Source: CAZMZW01 sp964571135
Lineage (GTDB): Bacteria > Chloroflexota > Anaerolineae > Anaerolineales > Anaerolineaceae
NCBI GenBank assembly: GCA_964571135.1
Contig: CAZMZW010000005.1
Span: forward strand, 1-64,000
Reading direction: 5' to 3'
Length of the DNA stretch: 64,000 nucleotides
The translations under genes were made by a program, and so were the position numbers. The notes beneath the pieces were generated by a model, which saw only the letters and a program-made list of their open reading frames with translations, searched no databases and was not told the DNA's origin. Below, piece by piece: positions 25,073 through 33,450 of this stretch; position 1 is the stretch's first letter, and each line of letters begins with the position of its first letter.

Positions 25073-26176
25073 ATGAATTCAAAAGGTAAAGTAAAGGTGG
25101 GTATTATCGGGTCCCGATTTGAAGCAGAGATCCATGCAGAGTCGTTTCGAATTATGCCTGAAGAGGCTGAAGTAATTGCAATTGCATCTCCCACGCCAGG
25201 GAATGCGGCAAAACTGGCAAAAAGATACAATATTCCGAATGTTTATACAGATTACAAAGAAATGCTTAAAAATCCGGATATTGAGATGGTGACAATTACT
25301 GCTCCCAATAAACTCCATAGCCAAATGACTGTGGATATTGCCAATGCAGGCAAACATGTGGTTTGTGAAAAGCCACTCTGCATGACGCTGGAAGAAGCTG
25401 ATTTGATGGTGGATGTATGTAAAAAGAAAGGTGCACTCTTTATGTATGCCGAAGAGCTTTTCTTCACCCCCAAGTATGTTAAGGCAAAAGAAATGGCAGA
25501 CCAGGGTGCATTTGGAGAGGTCTATCTTGTCAAACAAAGTGAGAAACACTATGGACCTCATGCTGATTGGTTCTGGGATGTAAACCAATCTGGAGGTGGT
25601 GTCTTCATGGATATGGGTTGTCATGGCATAGCTTTTGTTTGGTGGTTCTTGAATCGTCCCAAACTTAAGAGTGTCACTGCCCAGATGGGCACCTATGTGC
25701 ATGCTAAAAAAACCAAAGGCGATGATAACAGCTTCTGTATTTTGGAATTTGAAGGCAATAAAGTTGCCTTGGTTGAGGATAGCTGGTCCCGTACTGGTGG
25801 CATGGATGACCGCATTGAGGTTTTCGGTAATCTGGGCTGTTCTTATGGTAACCTGCACATGGGCAATGCGCTCCCCACTTTTTCTGAAAATGGATATGGA
25901 TATGCCGTTGAAAAAGCACCCACCACGAAAGGTTGGTCTTATCCGGTATTTGAAGAACTATGGAACTACGGATTCCCACAGGAAATGGCGCATTTTGCCC
26001 GCTGTGTACGCGGAAAAGCAGAACTGCAAAGTTCAGGGGAAGATGGCCGTTTTGTTCAGCAGGTTCTTTTAGCTGGATATCAATCTGCAGGGTCTGGTTG
26101 CAAGGTCAATATGCCATTCAAACCAAGCGATGTGGAGCGGCCAATTGATCTTTGGTTCAACCCGATTAAGAAATAA
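25073..26176 (+). CDS. Gfo/Idh/MocA-family oxidoreductase
   Basis: A 367-residue NAD(P)-dependent oxidoreductase. The Rossmann start is KVGIIGSRFEAEIHA, in which the usual GxGxxG is altered to GIIGSRF. The EKP motif is at residues 99-101 (VVCEKPLCMT). The substrate domain contains HYGPHADWFW then SGGGVFMDMGCHGI, giving the family histidine. That whole block is shared with the oxidoreductase at 32025-33218, so the two are close paralogues. AGGAGG precedes the ATG. It lies 70 bases after the SIS gene and is probably co-transcribed. It may oxidise the same sugar or cyclitol that the ABC importer brings in. Confidence 0.88.
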   Translation: MNSKGKVKVGIIGSRFEAEIHAESFRIMPEEAEVIAIASPTPGNAAKLAKRYNIPNVYTDYKEMLKNPDIEMVTITAPNKLHSQMTVDIANAGKHVVCEKPLCMTLEEADLMVDVCKKKGALFMYAEELFFTPKYVKAKEMADQGAFGEVYLVKQSEKHYGPHADWFWDVNQSGGGVFMDMGCHGIAFVWWFLNRPKLKSVTAQMGTYVHAKKTKGDDNSFCILEFEGNKVALVEDSWSRTGGMDDRIEVFGNLGCSYGNLHMGNALPTFSENGYGYAVEKAPTTKGWSYPVFEELWNYGFPQEMAHFARCVRGKAELQSSGEDGRFVQQVLLAGYQSAGSGCKVNMPFKPSDVERPIDLWFNPIKK

Positions 26177-26276
26177 TGAATTGCCGATCTTAATTAACTT
26201 GTAAAAATGGAATAACCCAGATATAGATGAGATTGCTTTCTTTGAAGAATATTCAAGATCACTTCAACACAAAGAA

Positions 26277-27218
26277 ATGACACTCATATTAGCAATTGAT
26301 ATTGGTGGCACAAACACAAAACTAGCCCCGATTGATTCCTTTGGAAAAATTGGTTCGGTTGTTACTATACCGACCTCCGGGGGGTTGGGGCTAGAATCAT
26401 TCCTAAATTCCATTGTGGATGCCGCTCACTTAATCATTTCAAATGAAAAAAATGTTAAAGGGATTGGCATAGGTGTTGCAGGATTCATTGATCCTACTCA
26501 TACCACCATGACCTTTAACCCTAACATTGCCTGGCTTGAGGGGGTAAATTTTAGCAATTATTTTTCAAGCAAGTTAAATCTCCCGGTCACTCTTGAAATT
26601 GATTCCAATGCGGCTGCACTAGCCGAGGCTTTCCATGGCAATGGAAAAGGTAGCAAAAGACTTCTTGTGCTAACATTGGGGACGGGTCTGGGTGGTGGAA
26701 TGGTGGTAGATGGGAGAATTTTGCGGATCTCCAATGAATGCCTGGGTGATATTGGGCATGTCATCGTTGAACCGGGAGGTACGCAATGTGGTTCAGGTTG
26801 TCGGGGTTGTGCTGAGGCGATGGTTTCTGTTTCTGCTTTGGAAAAATATGCCGTTGAATTCATGTCTGGAGATATCAACTCGATGGGTTATGAATCAATA
26901 AAAAAGGGCGAAATCCTCCATACTCCCGAAATCATTAAAGCTGCCCATCAGGGCGACCATGCGGCCGAAAAAGCAATTCAAAAGCTGGGAAAATATCTTG
27001 GGATCGCCCTGGCTTCGATGGCTCCAGTGTTGGCGCCAGACCGGGTATGTATCGCGGGCGGCATTTCAGAAGCAGGAGAAATACTTCTGAAGGCAACCCA
27101 GAATAGTTTCTTAAAAATCGTAGGACCTCCTTATGCAGAAGGGATGACTATCCTGAAGGCATTATTAGGTTGGCGGGCGGTCTTGGTAGGTGCCGCGGAA
27201 ATTCAAAGGAATGGATAA
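26277..27218 (+). CDS. ROK-family sugar kinase
   Basis: A 313-residue ROK protein. The phosphate loop is LAIDIGGTNTKLAPID and the second motif is LTLGTGLGGGMVVDG. The zinc-binding segment GHVIVEPGGTQCGSGCRGC is atypical: in the CxCGxxGC consensus the second cysteine is serine and another cysteine sits two residues on. RVCIAGGISEAGEILL closes the C-terminal fold. Spacing from the oxidoreductase (about 100 bases) allows one transcript. The substrate is probably a sugar or amino sugar delivered by the downstream ABC system. A kinase rather than a ROK repressor is indicated by the lack of a helix-turn-helix domain. Confidence 0.88.
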   Translation: MTLILAIDIGGTNTKLAPIDSFGKIGSVVTIPTSGGLGLESFLNSIVDAAHLIISNEKNVKGIGIGVAGFIDPTHTTMTFNPNIAWLEGVNFSNYFSSKLNLPVTLEIDSNAAALAEAFHGNGKGSKRLLVLTLGTGLGGGMVVDGRILRISNECLGDIGHVIVEPGGTQCGSGCRGCAEAMVSVSALEKYAVEFMSGDINSMGYESIKKGEILHTPEIIKAAHQGDHAAEKAIQKLGKYLGIALASMAPVLAPDRVCIAGGISEAGEILLKATQNSFLKIVGPPYAEGMTILKALLGWRAVLVGAAEIQRNG

Positions 27219-27219
27219 A

Positions 27220-27249
27220 TTGCATTTCAGAGGTACCCTGAGTTATAAT
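27220..27249 (+). promoter_or_regulatory. Candidate sigma-70 promoter of the ABC importer operon
   Basis: TTGCAT at 27220-27225 and TATAAT at 27244-27249 with an 18-base spacer lie directly after the ROK stop. They face the lipoprotein gene at 27403, giving an untranslated leader of roughly 145 bases. Confidence 0.5.
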
Positions 27250-27402
27250 TTACCTTCAACGTAAATACTGAACTCGGGTAAAAAATTTGCAAAGAAAAGG
27301 AGAAAAGCATAAGAAATAATAAAATCCGTTTCGTTCTAGGTCTGATCAATGCCCTTGAAAATAAAACCTGGGCAAAAAAATCAAAATAGGAGAACAGAAA
27401 GC

Positions 27403-28455
27403 ATGAAGAAAATTAAGATTGCTAGTATTGTCTTAGCCTTGGTGATGGTTATCGTTTTGATAGCCGGCTGTGCACCTGCTGCAAAAGCACCTGCAAAGAA
27501 GTTAACCTTTGGTATTTCCAATCCATGGATTGGCAGTGAGTGGCGAACCCAAATGATTGCCAACTTCGAGCTGGCATGCAAAGAGCTTGGAATTGATACG
27601 GTTGTCGAGCATGCTGATACCGATGTTCCCGGCCAGATTGCCCAGATCAATCGACTGATCGCAAAGGGTGTGGATGCTATCCTCATCAACCCTGCTGACA
27701 TCGCTGCATTGAAACCTGTCATTGCCGATGCCAACAAACAGGGCATCAAAGTTGTTATCATCGATGCTGAAATTCCAGACGATGATCATGTTAACGTTGT
27801 AATCAACCAGAAAGAATGGGCTGCCATCAGCGCTCGCTGGTTGGTTAATAAATTGGGCGGTAAGGGTAACATTGTCACCATCGAAGGATATCTTGGTCAC
27901 CCGGCCAATGAATACCGCATGCAGGGTGTGGATGAAGTCCTCAAAGCAAATCCCGGCATTAAACTGGTCGGTGAAGATACTGGTAAATGGGATCCCGCAA
28001 CTGCACAAAAAGTGGCTGCCAACTTTATCGCTGCAAACCCCGGTCTGAATGGAATCTGGACCCAGGATGGTATGGCAGAAGGTACCTTGTTGGCTGTCAA
28101 AGCTTCCGGTCTGCCTTATGAGAAATGGCCGCAGGTTGTTTGCGAAGCACGCGGTAGTGGTTTGCGCACCTGGAAAGCGACACTTGATGAACATCCTAAT
28201 TTCGACTGCATCGCTGTCATCAACCCCCCAGGTTGCGCCTATGATGGCGTTTATGTTGCCTACAATTTGGTTATGGGTAAGACGATTGACAAATCAAAAC
28301 TTACCGGCCAGTTTGGTAACACGCTCTATAAACCTCTGACCGTTATTGATAAAAATAACCTGGCAGAATGGTTGAAGAAGCTTGAAGGTAAGGCAGATAG
28401 CTATACCCTCGATGCTTTCCAGACGCCTGCCGAAATTGCTGCCTACTTCAAATAA
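27403..28455 (+). CDS. ABC sugar importer, substrate-binding lipoprotein (PBP type 1)
   Basis: A 350-residue binding protein for a sugar or related compound. The signal peptide (residues about 4-22) ends in the lipobox LIAGC, so the mature protein is lipid-anchored at the membrane. The mature part is a periplasmic-binding type 1 fold of the RbsB/XylF class: TFGISNPWIGSEWRTQM, then AKGVDAILINPADIAALKPV and GKGNIVTIEGYLGHPANEYR. The ATG at 27403 has AGGAG upstream; an earlier in-frame ATG at 27349 would add a hydrophilic extension that spoils the signal peptide. It heads an operon with the ATPase and two permeases. Confidence 0.92.
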   Translation: MKKIKIASIVLALVMVIVLIAGCAPAAKAPAKKLTFGISNPWIGSEWRTQMIANFELACKELGIDTVVEHADTDVPGQIAQINRLIAKGVDAILINPADIAALKPVIADANKQGIKVVIIDAEIPDDDHVNVVINQKEWAAISARWLVNKLGGKGNIVTIEGYLGHPANEYRMQGVDEVLKANPGIKLVGEDTGKWDPATAQKVAANFIAANPGLNGIWTQDGMAEGTLLAVKASGLPYEKWPQVVCEARGSGLRTWKATLDEHPNFDCIAVINPPGCAYDGVYVAYNLVMGKTIDKSKLTGQFGNTLYKPLTVIDKNNLAEWLKKLEGKADSYTLDAFQTPAEIAAYFK

Positions 28456-28466
28456 GAGGTTGACCA

Positions 28467-29984
28467 TTGGCGCAGAAACTCACTTCCAAGGACATAGTCA
28501 AACACTTTGCTGGTGTCACCGCGCTCTCCAGCGGTTGTCTGACCGCGAATAGTGGAGAAGTGGTCGCCCTGATAGGTGCGAATGGGAGTGGGAAAAGCAC
28601 GCTGTGCAAAATTATTACTGGAGTAGTTGCCCCTGATGAGGGGCAGCTACTCCTCAACGGTTCCCCGATTTTGTTTTCAACCCCCATTGAGGCCTTAAAA
28701 TCCGGCATTGCAGCAGTCTACCAGGAATTAAGCCTGGTGCCTTCACTGACCATCGCGCAAAACATCTGGTTGACGCGTGAGCCGATGGTTGGTATTTTCA
28801 TCAAATACCGCGAACTGCGAAAACGCACCCAAGAACTGCTGGACTTGTTTGCCGATACAATGCGCTCCTCGTTAACGCCAGATACGTTGGTAAGTGAGCT
28901 CCCGCCTGATGAGCAGCAGATCGTTGAGATTCTGAAAGCCGTCAGCACCAACCCGCGTATCATGATCCTCGACGAGGCAACTTCCAGCCTCGATAGCCGC
29001 CAAGTGGATAAGCTATTTAACCTGATCGGCGAATGGAAGAAGCAAGAAAAAGCAATTATTTTTATTTCTCATCGCATGCTTGAAGTATTTAGGATTGCTG
29101 ACCGCATTACCGTATTAAGAAACGGTAAAACAGTTGGTGATTTCGATACGAAAAAGGTCAAGGAAAAAGACCTGATCAATTTGATGGTTGAGAATGCCAA
29201 AGAACATCTTGAAAAAAAAGAAACCTTTATTTCCAAGAAGCAAAGTGAAGTAGTGCTCAAAGTGTCCAACCTTCACACACAACTTCTGCAAGGGATTGGT
29301 TTTGAAGTTAAGAAAGGTGAGTTGTTGGGCATCGCTGGTTTGCAAGGGCAGGGTCAGTCAGATATCCTGCATTCAATTTTCGGGTCCATCCAATTTTCTG
29401 GAACGATTGAATTGGATGGCAAAAACTATAAATTCAAGCACACCTCCCAGTCAATGGCAAAGGATATAGCCTTGGTACCGGGTGACCGGGCAAAGGAAGG
29501 TTTGCTGATGCGCTTATCAATTCTTGAGAACATCATGCTGCCGAGCTGGATGAAATATGGCTTACCTTTGAAAACCGGTAAAGCAAAGAAGGACGCAGCA
29601 AAAACTTCCAAATCATTAAAAATCATTATGGCCGACTTGAATATGCCGGTCAGTAGTTTGAGCGGCGGTAATGCCCAAAAAGTGGTGTTAGGCAAATGGC
29701 TGCAGCGCCTTCCGAGATTATTGCTGCTTAACGACCCTACCAAGGGTGTGGATGTAGGTACAAAGGCTGAGTTTTATGATCTTTTAAAGGATCTATGCAA
29801 ACAAGGCACAACCATATTATTTTATAGCAGCGACGATGAGGAACTGATTGGGTTGTGCGACCGTGTGCTGGTAATGCGTGATGGAAAGATCCGTAAAGAA
29901 ATTCCTAGATCCAAACTTACCCTTTCCAGTCTGATTACTGCCAGTGTTACTTCTGGCGAGGAGACTGCAAATGCAACAGTTTAG
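28467..29984 (+). CDS. ABC sugar importer, double ATP-binding protein (RbsA/MglA type)
   Basis: A 505-residue protein with two ABC ATPase domains in tandem, the arrangement of the ribose/galactose-type carbohydrate uptake family. The first domain has Walker A GANGSGKST near residue 36 and Walker B IMILDEATSS. The second domain lacks a canonical Walker A (GIAGLQGQGQSDIL) but has the signature LSGGNAQKVVLGKWL, as is normal for this family. The start is a TTG at 28467, 11 bases after the upstream stop, with AGAGG in front. It powers uptake by the two permeases encoded next; the first overlaps its end by 14 bases. Confidence 0.92.
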   Translation: MAQKLTSKDIVKHFAGVTALSSGCLTANSGEVVALIGANGSGKSTLCKIITGVVAPDEGQLLLNGSPILFSTPIEALKSGIAAVYQELSLVPSLTIAQNIWLTREPMVGIFIKYRELRKRTQELLDLFADTMRSSLTPDTLVSELPPDEQQIVEILKAVSTNPRIMILDEATSSLDSRQVDKLFNLIGEWKKQEKAIIFISHRMLEVFRIADRITVLRNGKTVGDFDTKKVKEKDLINLMVENAKEHLEKKETFISKKQSEVVLKVSNLHTQLLQGIGFEVKKGELLGIAGLQGQGQSDILHSIFGSIQFSGTIELDGKNYKFKHTSQSMAKDIALVPGDRAKEGLLMRLSILENIMLPSWMKYGLPLKTGKAKKDAAKTSKSLKIIMADLNMPVSSLSGGNAQKVVLGKWLQRLPRLLLLNDPTKGVDVGTKAEFYDLLKDLCKQGTTILFYSSDDEELIGLCDRVLVMRDGKIRKEIPRSKLTLSSLITASVTSGEETANATV

Positions 29985-30960
29985 GAGTTTCTTTAATAGG
30001 AAAACATTTGTTTTCTCAATCGTTCTTTTTATCATCGTGATTCTGGTAAATTTTGCGCTGCAGTATGCCAACCTGGGACCCGATAAATTTGAAAAAAGGT
30101 TCATGTTCCTGCTGGATAACAATATCCGCGGTTTCATACCGCTCATTTTGCTTGCCATTGCACAAGCAATTCTTTTAATCAATGGCAGCATTGACCTCTC
30201 GATTGGAAACCTGATGGGGGTTGTGGCGGCATTTTTGGTCACTCAGTATTCCAAGGATGATAACATTGTGAGGTTCCTGCAGGTATTTATCATGGCGATT
30301 GGGATAGGTATGGTGGCAGGCGCGCTGAACGGAATTTTCGTTTCTCTGGTGCGTATACCGCCCTTCATCACTACTTATGCAACTAGTTTTGTATTTTCTG
30401 GGGTTGCCATGTGGATTTTGCCGCGTCCTGGCGGAAATATGCCAGAGATCGCAACGACTTTTTATAGAGAAACGCTGCCGTTGGGTTTGCCGATGGGTAT
30501 GTGGATCATATTGATTATCATGCTTTTATGGCTGGTATTTAGAAATACACGCTTTGGCGCACATATGTATGCGATCGGAGGTAACGAAAAAGCGGCTTTT
30601 ACGAGCGGTGTTTCAGTTATTCGCCATCGCATGAGCGTTCATATGATTGCGGGTTTACTTGCTGCATTTGCTGCCCTGGCGTTGGTATTGATCACTGGTT
30701 CCAGTGATCCGCGTATTGGTGCGACGATGACGCTAGATTCAGTTGTGGCAGTTGTGCTGGGCGGAACTCCCATGAGCGGCGGAATTGGCGGCGTGGTTGG
30801 TCCGATCTTTGGTGTGATGACCTTGGGTTTTGTGCGCAACTTAGTTGGATTTGCGAATGTGAATACCTGGGTGCAGTCTTTGGTTGACGCACTGATTATT
30901 TTAATTGCGCTTGCATCCCCAAGCTTTATACGTTTGATTTTTAAACAGGTAAGAAAATGA
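29971..30960 (+). CDS. ABC sugar importer, permease 1 (RbsC type)
   Basis: A 329-residue inner-membrane permease with about eight to ten hydrophobic segments. The conserved RbsC-family block INGSIDLSIGNLMGVVAAF follows the second helix, and VVAVVLGGTPMSGGIGGVVG is the family C-terminal signature. The ATG at 29971 is preferred to a frame start at 29944 because GAGGAG lies just upstream. It overlaps the ATPase gene by 14 bases and the next permease by 4. Together the two permeases form a heterodimeric channel, in place of the single RbsC homodimer of the ribose system. Confidence 0.9.
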   Translation: MQQFRSFFNRKTFVFSIVLFIIVILVNFALQYANLGPDKFEKRFMFLLDNNIRGFIPLILLAIAQAILLINGSIDLSIGNLMGVVAAFLVTQYSKDDNIVRFLQVFIMAIGIGMVAGALNGIFVSLVRIPPFITTYATSFVFSGVAMWILPRPGGNMPEIATTFYRETLPLGLPMGMWIILIIMLLWLVFRNTRFGAHMYAIGGNEKAAFTSGVSVIRHRMSVHMIAGLLAAFAALALVLITGSSDPRIGATMTLDSVVAVVLGGTPMSGGIGGVVGPIFGVMTLGFVRNLVGFANVNTWVQSLVDALIILIALASPSFIRLIFKQVRK

Positions 30961-31952
30961 AGAAGTCAATTGGCTTTCAACTCCCAAAAATATTTTCTCC
31001 TGCAGTAATTGCTTTAATTCTGGCTATTATATTATTTGTTTTTAGCACGTTTTTCCTAAAGACCGATACTGGATTGGCTGGGATGATTAATCGAGGCAAG
31101 ATGATCATCAATATCACCGCTTTTTTGGGTCTCATTGCGGCTGGCCAAACCATTGTGATTCTTGCTGGCGGAGAAGGAATAGACCTCTCGGGAGGAACTA
31201 CCGTTACTTTGGCTGCCATTCTAACTGCAGTAGTGGCTGATAAATCCGACGCAAGATTACCCTTAGCGCTGGCTGCTGCTTTGTCCGCTGGTGCTTTGGT
31301 TGGCCTTGTCAACGGAATTGGTGTGGCGATATTAAAGATTCACCCGGTGGTGATGACGTTGAGCGTGTCGGGGGTTACCATGGGAACGATTTTGGCGATT
31401 TACCGGGGGGTTGTGCAAGGCGGCTCCGGACCAGGTTTCAATAAGTTCGTTTCAATGCCTTTCACAATAGGCAATATTAATTTTGGATTTACCGGGGCAG
31501 TAATCGCCTGGATTTTTGTCAGTATCGTACTTTGGTTCATATTGAATAAGACAATATTTGGCAAGCATCTGTTTGCAATAGGTGTCAACCGTGAAGCAGC
31601 GCATCTTTCGGGTGTGCGCGTAACGAGGACAGCCATATTGGCGTACGTTCTTTGCGGTATTTTTACTGCATTTGGCGGATTCATCGTGCTCGGGTACATT
31701 CAATCGGTCTACTTCATTATTGGAGATGGATATCTTTTCCCGAGCATCGCGGCAGTTGTTCTGGGCGGCACAGTACTGGCAGGCGGTGAAGGTTCTTATT
31801 GGGGAACGATGAGCGGGGCACTCGTTTTAACCGTTTTGGATTCGATTCTCACTTCTTCTCAGGTTGATGTAAGTGTCCGCCAGATTGTTTTGGGAGGTCT
31901 TTTATTGGCGATTATTTCGCTTTATGGCAGACAAAAAGCATTGCGGCAGTAA
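30957..31952 (+). CDS. ABC sugar importer, permease 2 (RbsC type)
   Basis: A 331-residue membrane protein homologous to the preceding permease. It shows GEGIDLSGGTTVTLAAIL after the second helix and AAVVLGGTVLAGGEGSYWG near the C-terminus, both RbsC-family landmarks. Its ATG overlaps the stop of permease 1 (ATGA), a sign of translational coupling. It is the last gene of the importer operon; a strong terminator follows 18 bases after the stop. Confidence 0.9.
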   Translation: MKKSIGFQLPKIFSPAVIALILAIILFVFSTFFLKTDTGLAGMINRGKMIINITAFLGLIAAGQTIVILAGGEGIDLSGGTTVTLAAILTAVVADKSDARLPLALAAALSAGALVGLVNGIGVAILKIHPVVMTLSVSGVTMGTILAIYRGVVQGGSGPGFNKFVSMPFTIGNINFGFTGAVIAWIFVSIVLWFILNKTIFGKHLFAIGVNREAAHLSGVRVTRTAILAYVLCGIFTAFGGFIVLGYIQSVYFIIGDGYLFPSIAAVVLGGTVLAGGEGSYWGTMSGALVLTVLDSILTSSQVDVSVRQIVLGGLLLAIISLYGRQKALRQ

Positions 31953-31969
31953 CTTTTAATATTCACATT

Positions 31970-32003
31970 GCGGGCTGAGTATTATTCAGCCCGCTTTTTT
32001 TTA
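31970..32003 (+). terminator. Intrinsic terminator of the ABC importer operon
   Basis: A 9-bp stem GCGGGCTGA/TCAGCCCGC (31970-31978 with 31986-31994) with a seven-base loop, followed directly by eight T. It lies right after permease 2 and before the convergent oxidoreductase gene. Confidence 0.92.
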
Positions 32004-32024
32004 TTTTCTTGCGATATAAACGAA

Positions 32025-33218
32025 TTAATCTTTGAAAATCTGAGAAATCTCCCCAGTAGTCTTATCCTTTAGGATGATCTTGGTCTTGCCATCCGGCATC
32101 TTTTCTTCTTTTATTAGTTGATGCTGACTGTCATAATCGGTAACCTTCGCATGCGTTTCTTTTTTCTTCGCCCCACGCCAGACGGCCAGTTCGACCGGTT
32201 CCCATTTTTTTGAAAGGGCGGATTTATAGCAGGCATCCACAATGGCATTGACAACGTACCCATCATAAAATGTTTCCATGGGCGCCTTGCCTGCATCCAG
32301 CGAGTTAAGCATATCTTCGAACATATGGGAATAGCCCAGTGCGTGTACTTCATCGCCAACTGGAAATAACCATCCGGTAGAACCTTCGGCTTTTTCTGCA
32401 ACATAACCACCCTGTCCCACTGAGGTGAACATTTCAAATCCGGTCCTCAACCAATGGTTTAACCAGATTGTACCTTCAGTACCTGATATTTCATCTCTAA
32501 GATCCATCCCGCCCCTAAAGGTCCAGCTTACTTCAAATTGACCGATAGCGCCATTCTCATAACGAACCAGACCTACAGCACTATCTTCTGCATCGATTGG
32601 ATGGACCTGCGTATCGGCCCAGCAGGTGACTTCTACTGGACGGATCTCTTTACCAATAAAGTCACGTGCGATCTCAATACAATGACAGCCCATATCCACA
32701 ATGGCACCGCCACCTGAAAGTTTCTTATTCCAGAACCAGTCACTGTGCGGTCCTGGATGGGTTTCCCGTGAACGAGCCCAGAGCACTTTACCCAGAGCGC
32801 CGGCTTTAATGGATGCGAGTGCTTTTAAGGTTTTTGGGGTATAGACCAGATCTTCAAGGTAACCAGCGAAGACGCCAGCCTTTTCTACGGCTTCCAGCAT
32901 TTCAAGTCCCTCCTGGGCTGAACGCCCAAGTGGTTTGGTACATAGCACGGGTTTACCCGCTTTTGCTGCCAAAAGGACTGCTTCTTTGTGTAAATAGTTG
33001 GGCAGCCCTACAACAACTAGATCCGTCTTGGGATCATTGACTGCATCCTCGATTGAAGTTGTCCAGCGCGGGATGCCCCACTTAGCAGCGAACTTTTGAG
33101 CTTCTTCCGTATTGACAGCACAAATCACTCCAACTTTGTCTCGGTTTCTCATCCCGTGTAGAGTACTGGTGTAGAATGTTCCTATTAAACCTGCTCCTAA
33201 CATTGTGATATTTCGCAT
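32025..33218 (-). CDS. Gfo/Idh/MocA-family oxidoreductase with C-terminal extension
   Basis: A 397-residue NAD(P)-dependent oxidoreductase. The Rossmann motif is LGAGLIGTFY (residues about 7-16). The usual EKP is TKP at residues 94-96 (VLCTKPLGRS), a substitution that leaves the key lysine. The block HPGPHSDWFW then SGGGAIVDMGCHCIEIARDF matches the paralogue at 25073-26176. A lysine-rich tail of about 40 residues (after VELAVWRG) is longer than usual and looks like a small extra beta unit (DGKTKIILKDKTTGEI). It converges on the ABC operon and is divergent from the UroD-like gene at 33451. Confidence 0.87.
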   Translation of the reverse strand: MRNITMLGAGLIGTFYTSTLHGMRNRDKVGVICAVNTEEAQKFAAKWGIPRWTTSIEDAVNDPKTDLVVVGLPNYLHKEAVLLAAKAGKPVLCTKPLGRSAQEGLEMLEAVEKAGVFAGYLEDLVYTPKTLKALASIKAGALGKVLWARSRETHPGPHSDWFWNKKLSGGGAIVDMGCHCIEIARDFIGKEIRPVEVTCWADTQVHPIDAEDSAVGLVRYENGAIGQFEVSWTFRGGMDLRDEISGTEGTIWLNHWLRTGFEMFTSVGQGGYVAEKAEGSTGWLFPVGDEVHALGYSHMFEDMLNSLDAGKAPMETFYDGYVVNAIVDACYKSALSKKWEPVELAVWRGAKKKETHAKVTDYDSQHQLIKEEKMPDGKTKIILKDKTTGEISQIFKD

Positions 33219-33450
33219 ACCAATTTACTCCTGTATTGTTTTAGGTTAGACCCCAAATTTTATTAAAATATACGGATATCAAAAAAAAGAAAACGTTGTT
33301 TCAATTTCACTTTTCATTGTAAGGAAAATATTTTTATTACTATCGATAGATTATATGAAACTCGTAGGTTCGTGTCAATTGATTTACTTATCAAGATGTT
33401 TAGATAGGTATAATTTGAAGTGAAATAGTCAAATAATTATTGAGAATTTT

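Noticed and set aside
25079..25858. 259-codon minus-strand frame opposite the Gfo/Idh/MocA gene
   Set aside because: The plus-strand gene has a ribosome site, EKP motif and full family length; the opposite frame has none.
27349..27402. Upstream ATG at 27349 as start of the ABC binding protein
   Set aside because: It would put 18 charged residues before the signal peptide; the ATG at 27403 has AGGAG and gives a normal lipoprotein signal.
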